A program made the position numbers and the translations under genes. A DNA stretch of 52,051 nt. It comes from an uncultured Muribaculaceae bacterium. GTDB taxonomy: Bacteria; Bacteroidota; Bacteroidia; Bacteroidales; Muribaculaceae. Position 1 is the stretch's first letter, and every line of letters begins with the position of its first letter. Positions 49,980 to 52,051 of the stretch are shown here, piece by piece. The stretch covers positions 1-52,051 of the forward strand of contig CAJUPZ010000021.1 of assembly GCA_910588065.1 (NCBI GenBank), given 5' to 3'. The notes under the pieces are model-generated. The model was not told the origin of the DNA, did not search any database, and worked only from the letters and a program-made list of their open reading frames with translations.

Positions 49980-51439
49980 AGCCATCCGGTTTTTTTGATA
50001 GATAACATTGCGCCGACACTCGGGCCGAGAAGGCCGCCGCCGTCCGAGCCGAGCGACAGGGTGGCGCTCCACCCTTTGAGCCGCTCGGGTGTGAATGTGG
50101 TTTCAAGCAGTGTGTTGAAGTTGTGCATCACCTTGGAGGTGGGTATGTCATAGGTGCCCCAGCTGCGGGTGTACGACAGCAGCACTCTGTAGCTCACAAG
50201 CGGTATCGGATGACCCTCGAAGCCTAAGTGGTGTCCTTTCAGGCGGTTGTGGCGGAAGTCGATGCTGTGGTTGCGGTTGTATACCGGCGATATGGCGAGC
50301 GGATTGCCTATGCCCATGCCCCAGTGTTGCCAGCCGGTGTATATGCCGTGGTTGTAGTACTGGTCGCGCCCGCTCACCTGCTCGGGAATTTCGGGAGTGT
50401 GGTCCCAGTACACCGGGCCGGCCTGGTCCTTGGTGTATAGATATTCATACACGATGGTGCTCACAATCGGGTTCTTCGGCAGCTTGGCCTCGACGCCGAG
50501 AAGCATATCGCGCCATGTGTAGTCGAAAAACATCATCGAGTGGTCCTCGAAGTAATGGTCGTAGTAGAGCCTGAGCCCCCAGTCGGCATCGCGCGGGGTC
50601 CAGTTGATGGCAAAGTTCCAGTCGCCTACATGGTTGCCATACACATTTGTCTGCTCTCCCACAGGGGTGTCGCTGCCTCCGGCAGAGGGGATGATGACTT
50701 TGAGCCAGTCCTTTATGCCGTTTGGCATATCGATGATTCTGTCGCCGGCAATCGATTTGCCGCCAAACTGTGCCGCCATCTGCAATCCTCCCTCAACCGA
50801 TAGCGGAAAGCCGTCAGGATCAGCGATTTTCAGAAAGCCACCCTTGGAGTGAAACAGCACATGCTCGGTGCGCTTGCTCCCCGGAGCCGCCCAGCTTTTC
50901 TGCCATCTGTCATCGGTGAAAAATCCGTACGAGAAGAAGCCTTTCACCGATAGCCACCCTTTGGTCCAGGGCACGGTAGTGTACTCCGGTATCTCAATAC
51001 GCGCCTGAGGTATCGGGCGGGCGTTGGGCGAGAACAGGAGGTTGCCGCTCGACAGCCTCGGATTGTTGAACCCTGAGGTGAATTCTTTGCTGCCCACGGT
51101 GAGGCCGAGGCAGCGGTAGCGCAGGTCGGCGTACAGCTGCTGAACTATGAATGTGGAGGAGAAGTTGTAGGCCACAGCCAGGTCTACCCCCGCGCCCCAG
51201 GCAAAGCGCTTGCCGTTTTTGTTGGCTTCCTTGAACAGCCCGGCACGCAGATAGCCGTTGTTTTTTTTAATGGACGAGAGCCCGAACTTGTTGTTGGCGA
51301 GCCAGAAAGGGGTGTTGTTGCCGGAGCTCAGCGAGCTCATGCCTTCAATGGAGTAGCTGATGCTGTCGGGCAGCGTCATCGCCGATAACCCCGGCCCGGT
51401 GAGAGCGAGGAGTAGAATTAAAATCTTATGAATATGCAT
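49976..51439 (-). CDS. Wzi-family capsule assembly outer membrane protein
   Basis: 487 residues from the ATG at 51439, 41 nt downstream of the -7 element; the longer frame starts upstream of the transcript. Signal peptide (ILILLLALTGPGLSA), then a beta-barrel protein with the Wzi-type N terminus (GNNTPFWLANNKFGLSSI), the YNFSSTFIVQQLYADLRYRCLGLTVGSKE-type stretch (key residues Y, D, R and GSKE) and DHSMMFFDYTWRDMLLG. Wzi proteins attach group 1 capsule to the cell surface. It is co-transcribed with the lipocalin-like gene and lies near the export operon, so the two units probably serve the same polymer. Confidence 0.88.
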   Translation of the reverse strand: MHIHKILILLLALTGPGLSAMTLPDSISYSIEGMSSLSSGNNTPFWLANNKFGLSSIKKNNGYLRAGLFKEANKNGKRFAWGAGVDLAVAYNFSSTFIVQQLYADLRYRCLGLTVGSKEFTSGFNNPRLSSGNLLFSPNARPIPQARIEIPEYTTVPWTKGWLSVKGFFSYGFFTDDRWQKSWAAPGSKRTEHVLFHSKGGFLKIADPDGFPLSVEGGLQMAAQFGGKSIAGDRIIDMPNGIKDWLKVIIPSAGGSDTPVGEQTNVYGNHVGDWNFAINWTPRDADWGLRLYYDHYFEDHSMMFFDYTWRDMLLGVEAKLPKNPIVSTIVYEYLYTKDQAGPVYWDHTPEIPEQVSGRDQYYNHGIYTGWQHWGMGIGNPLAISPVYNRNHSIDFRHNRLKGHHLGFEGHPIPLVSYRVLLSYTRSWGTYDIPTSKVMHNFNTLLETTFTPERLKGWSATLSLGSDGGGLLGPSVGAMLSIKKTGWL

Positions 51440-51480
51440 CAAATATACGGTGCTGAGATTGGTTATGCCGTTTTCGGTTG

Positions 51481-51511
51481 CAAAGGTACGCAAAAAAAAG
51501 GAGTGTGCCAA
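51481..51511 (-). promoter_or_regulatory. Promoter of the wzi-like operon
   Basis: On the minus strand TTG (51509-51511), a 20-nt spacer and TACCTTTG (51481-51488) followed by C. Confidence 0.68.
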
Positions 51512-51654
51512 TGATTGCCAAACTCCTTTTAAATGTGGCATTTAAGCGGGGTTTGGCGGATGGATGCTTCCATTATGCGCCCCGATGCCCCTTTTTTGCT
51601 TGCAATATGTCAGCTGTTTTTGCTCCAAAATGAACAAAAGTCACGCCGTTCTTT

Positions 51655-51683
51655 TTGTAATTGAGCAAATAGTTATAATTTTG
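51655..51683 (+). promoter_or_regulatory. Promoter of asnA
   Basis: TTG at 51655-51657, an 18-nt spacer and TAATTTTG at 51676-51683 followed by C. The ATG is 28 nt further on. Confidence 0.6.
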
Positions 51684-51711
51684 CACGTATTAATAACATA
51701 AAATCTGTCAC

Positions 51712-52051
51712 ATGCCATTAATTTTACCAAAAAGATATAAGCGTAAACTGCTGCCGGAAACAACCGAGGTGGCTATCAAGATGATTAAGGATGAGTTTCA
51801 GCGGCGTCTGGCCCAGGAACTTAATCTCCGCAGGGTTACAGCTCCGCTGTTCGTGCTTTCGGGCACAGGACTCAATGACGACCTGAACGGCATTGAGCGC
51901 GCGGTGTCGTTTCCGGTTAAGTCGCTCGGCGATGCACGCGCGGAGGTGGTGCACTCGCTGGCAAAGTGGAAGAGGGTGAAGCTCGGCGCATACGACATAG
52001 CTTTTACCTTTGCAACGGGATTCAGAGTTAACATTTGCTCTCTGAATTGTT
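51712..52051 (+). CDS. asnA: Aspartate--ammonia ligase AsnA, 5' part, disrupted or chimeric after residue 96
   Basis: The first 96 residues are AsnA: TEVAIKMIKDEFQRRL, the VTAPLFVLSGTGLNDDLNG segment and EVVHSLAKWKRVKLGAYDI. AsnA makes asparagine from aspartate, ammonia and ATP. The family should continue with a PGxGIYTDMNAIR-like stretch, but from about 52000 the frame reads FTFATGFRVNICSLNC and neither other frame restores it. The last 51 bases look intergenic and even contain a TACCTTTG -7 element at 52005-52012. So either an insertion begins at about 52000 or the sequence was joined wrongly there. Identity of the N-terminal part is firm. Confidence 0.85.
   Translation, partial: MPLILPKRYKRKLLPETTEVAIKMIKDEFQRRLAQELNLRRVTAPLFVLSGTGLNDDLNGIERAVSFPVKSLGDARAEVVHSLAKWKRVKLGAYDIAFTFATGFRVNICSLNC

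Noticed and set aside
1..52051. CRISPR array, tRNA, rRNA or insertion sequence
   Set aside because: I looked for short regular repeats, tRNA-like cloverleaf ends and transposase motifs and found none.

Overview
The window looks like a chromosomal stretch of a gut-type Bacteroidales bacterium; a Muribaculaceae-like origin is my guess, not proven. The evidence is a SusC/SusD pair with an ECF sigma/FecR control unit, Bacteroidetes-type promoters (TTG, about 20 nt, TAnnTTTG) before many genes, a Bacteroidetes-ordered division and cell wall (dcw) cluster with a PASTA-tailed FtsI, GldE, Bacteroidetes-type LptE, 6-bladed beta-propeller lipoproteins and a Wzi-type capsule protein. No rRNA, tRNA, CRISPR array or transposase gene was seen.

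Layout. 1-179: the 3' end of an ECF sigma gene, copy 1 of a repeat. 187-1981: divergent lptE and a secreted alpha/beta hydrolase. 2143-11674 (minus): pfkA, rsmF-like methyltransferase, ECF sigma, FecR anti-sigma, SusC with an STN domain, and SusD, closely packed or overlapping except for a 70-nt gap before susC. 11820-13386: a small membrane protein and a flippase-like membrane protein. 13558-14460: an AraC-type regulator convergent with ftsZ. 14457-29352 (minus): rsmH-ftsL-ftsI-murE-mraY-murD-ftsW-murG-murC-ftsQ-ftsA-ftsZ, which makes lipid II and builds the division septum. 29656-34148: carboxynorspermidine synthase-like dehydrogenase, TPR protein, HTH/S24 regulator, phosphopantetheinyl transferase and GldE-like protein. 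34267-39717: two direct copies of a ~770-bp sigma repeat flanking a small ECF sigma, a membrane protein that may be its anti-sigma, and two beta-propeller lipoproteins. 39887-43388: TPR protein, secG, rbfA, a LolC/E-FtsX type permease and a lipoprotein nitroreductase. 43395-49325 (minus): WecA-like transferase, Wza-like export protein, Wzz-like chain-length protein, glucosaminidase and queF in one tight unit. 49578-51439 (minus): wzi-like and a lipocalin-like lipoprotein. 51712-end: the start of asnA, whose reading frame stops looking like AsnA at about 52000.

The most interesting signal is the sigma repeat. It occurs three times (1-179 plus strand, 34267-35036 minus, 38945-39717 minus). The two complete copies encode identical 168-residue proteins and carry their own promoter and terminator. 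lptE lies beside copy 1 and the TPR-secG pair beside copy 3. Because these copies are inverted relative to each other, inverting the 39-kb segment between them would put lptE back beside TPR-secG, the order I recall from other Bacteroidales. The segment carries the whole dcw cluster. The direct pair (copies 2 and 3) brackets a 3.9-kb signalling module that could be lost or amplified by recombination.

The second candidate for a little-described system is that module: ECF sigma, single-pass membrane protein and two surface-type 6-bladed propeller lipoproteins. Other points are the inverted repeat in the long leader of the capsule-export operon, the broken asnA at the right edge, a nitroreductase with a lipoprotein signal, and the absence of mraZ in front of rsmH.
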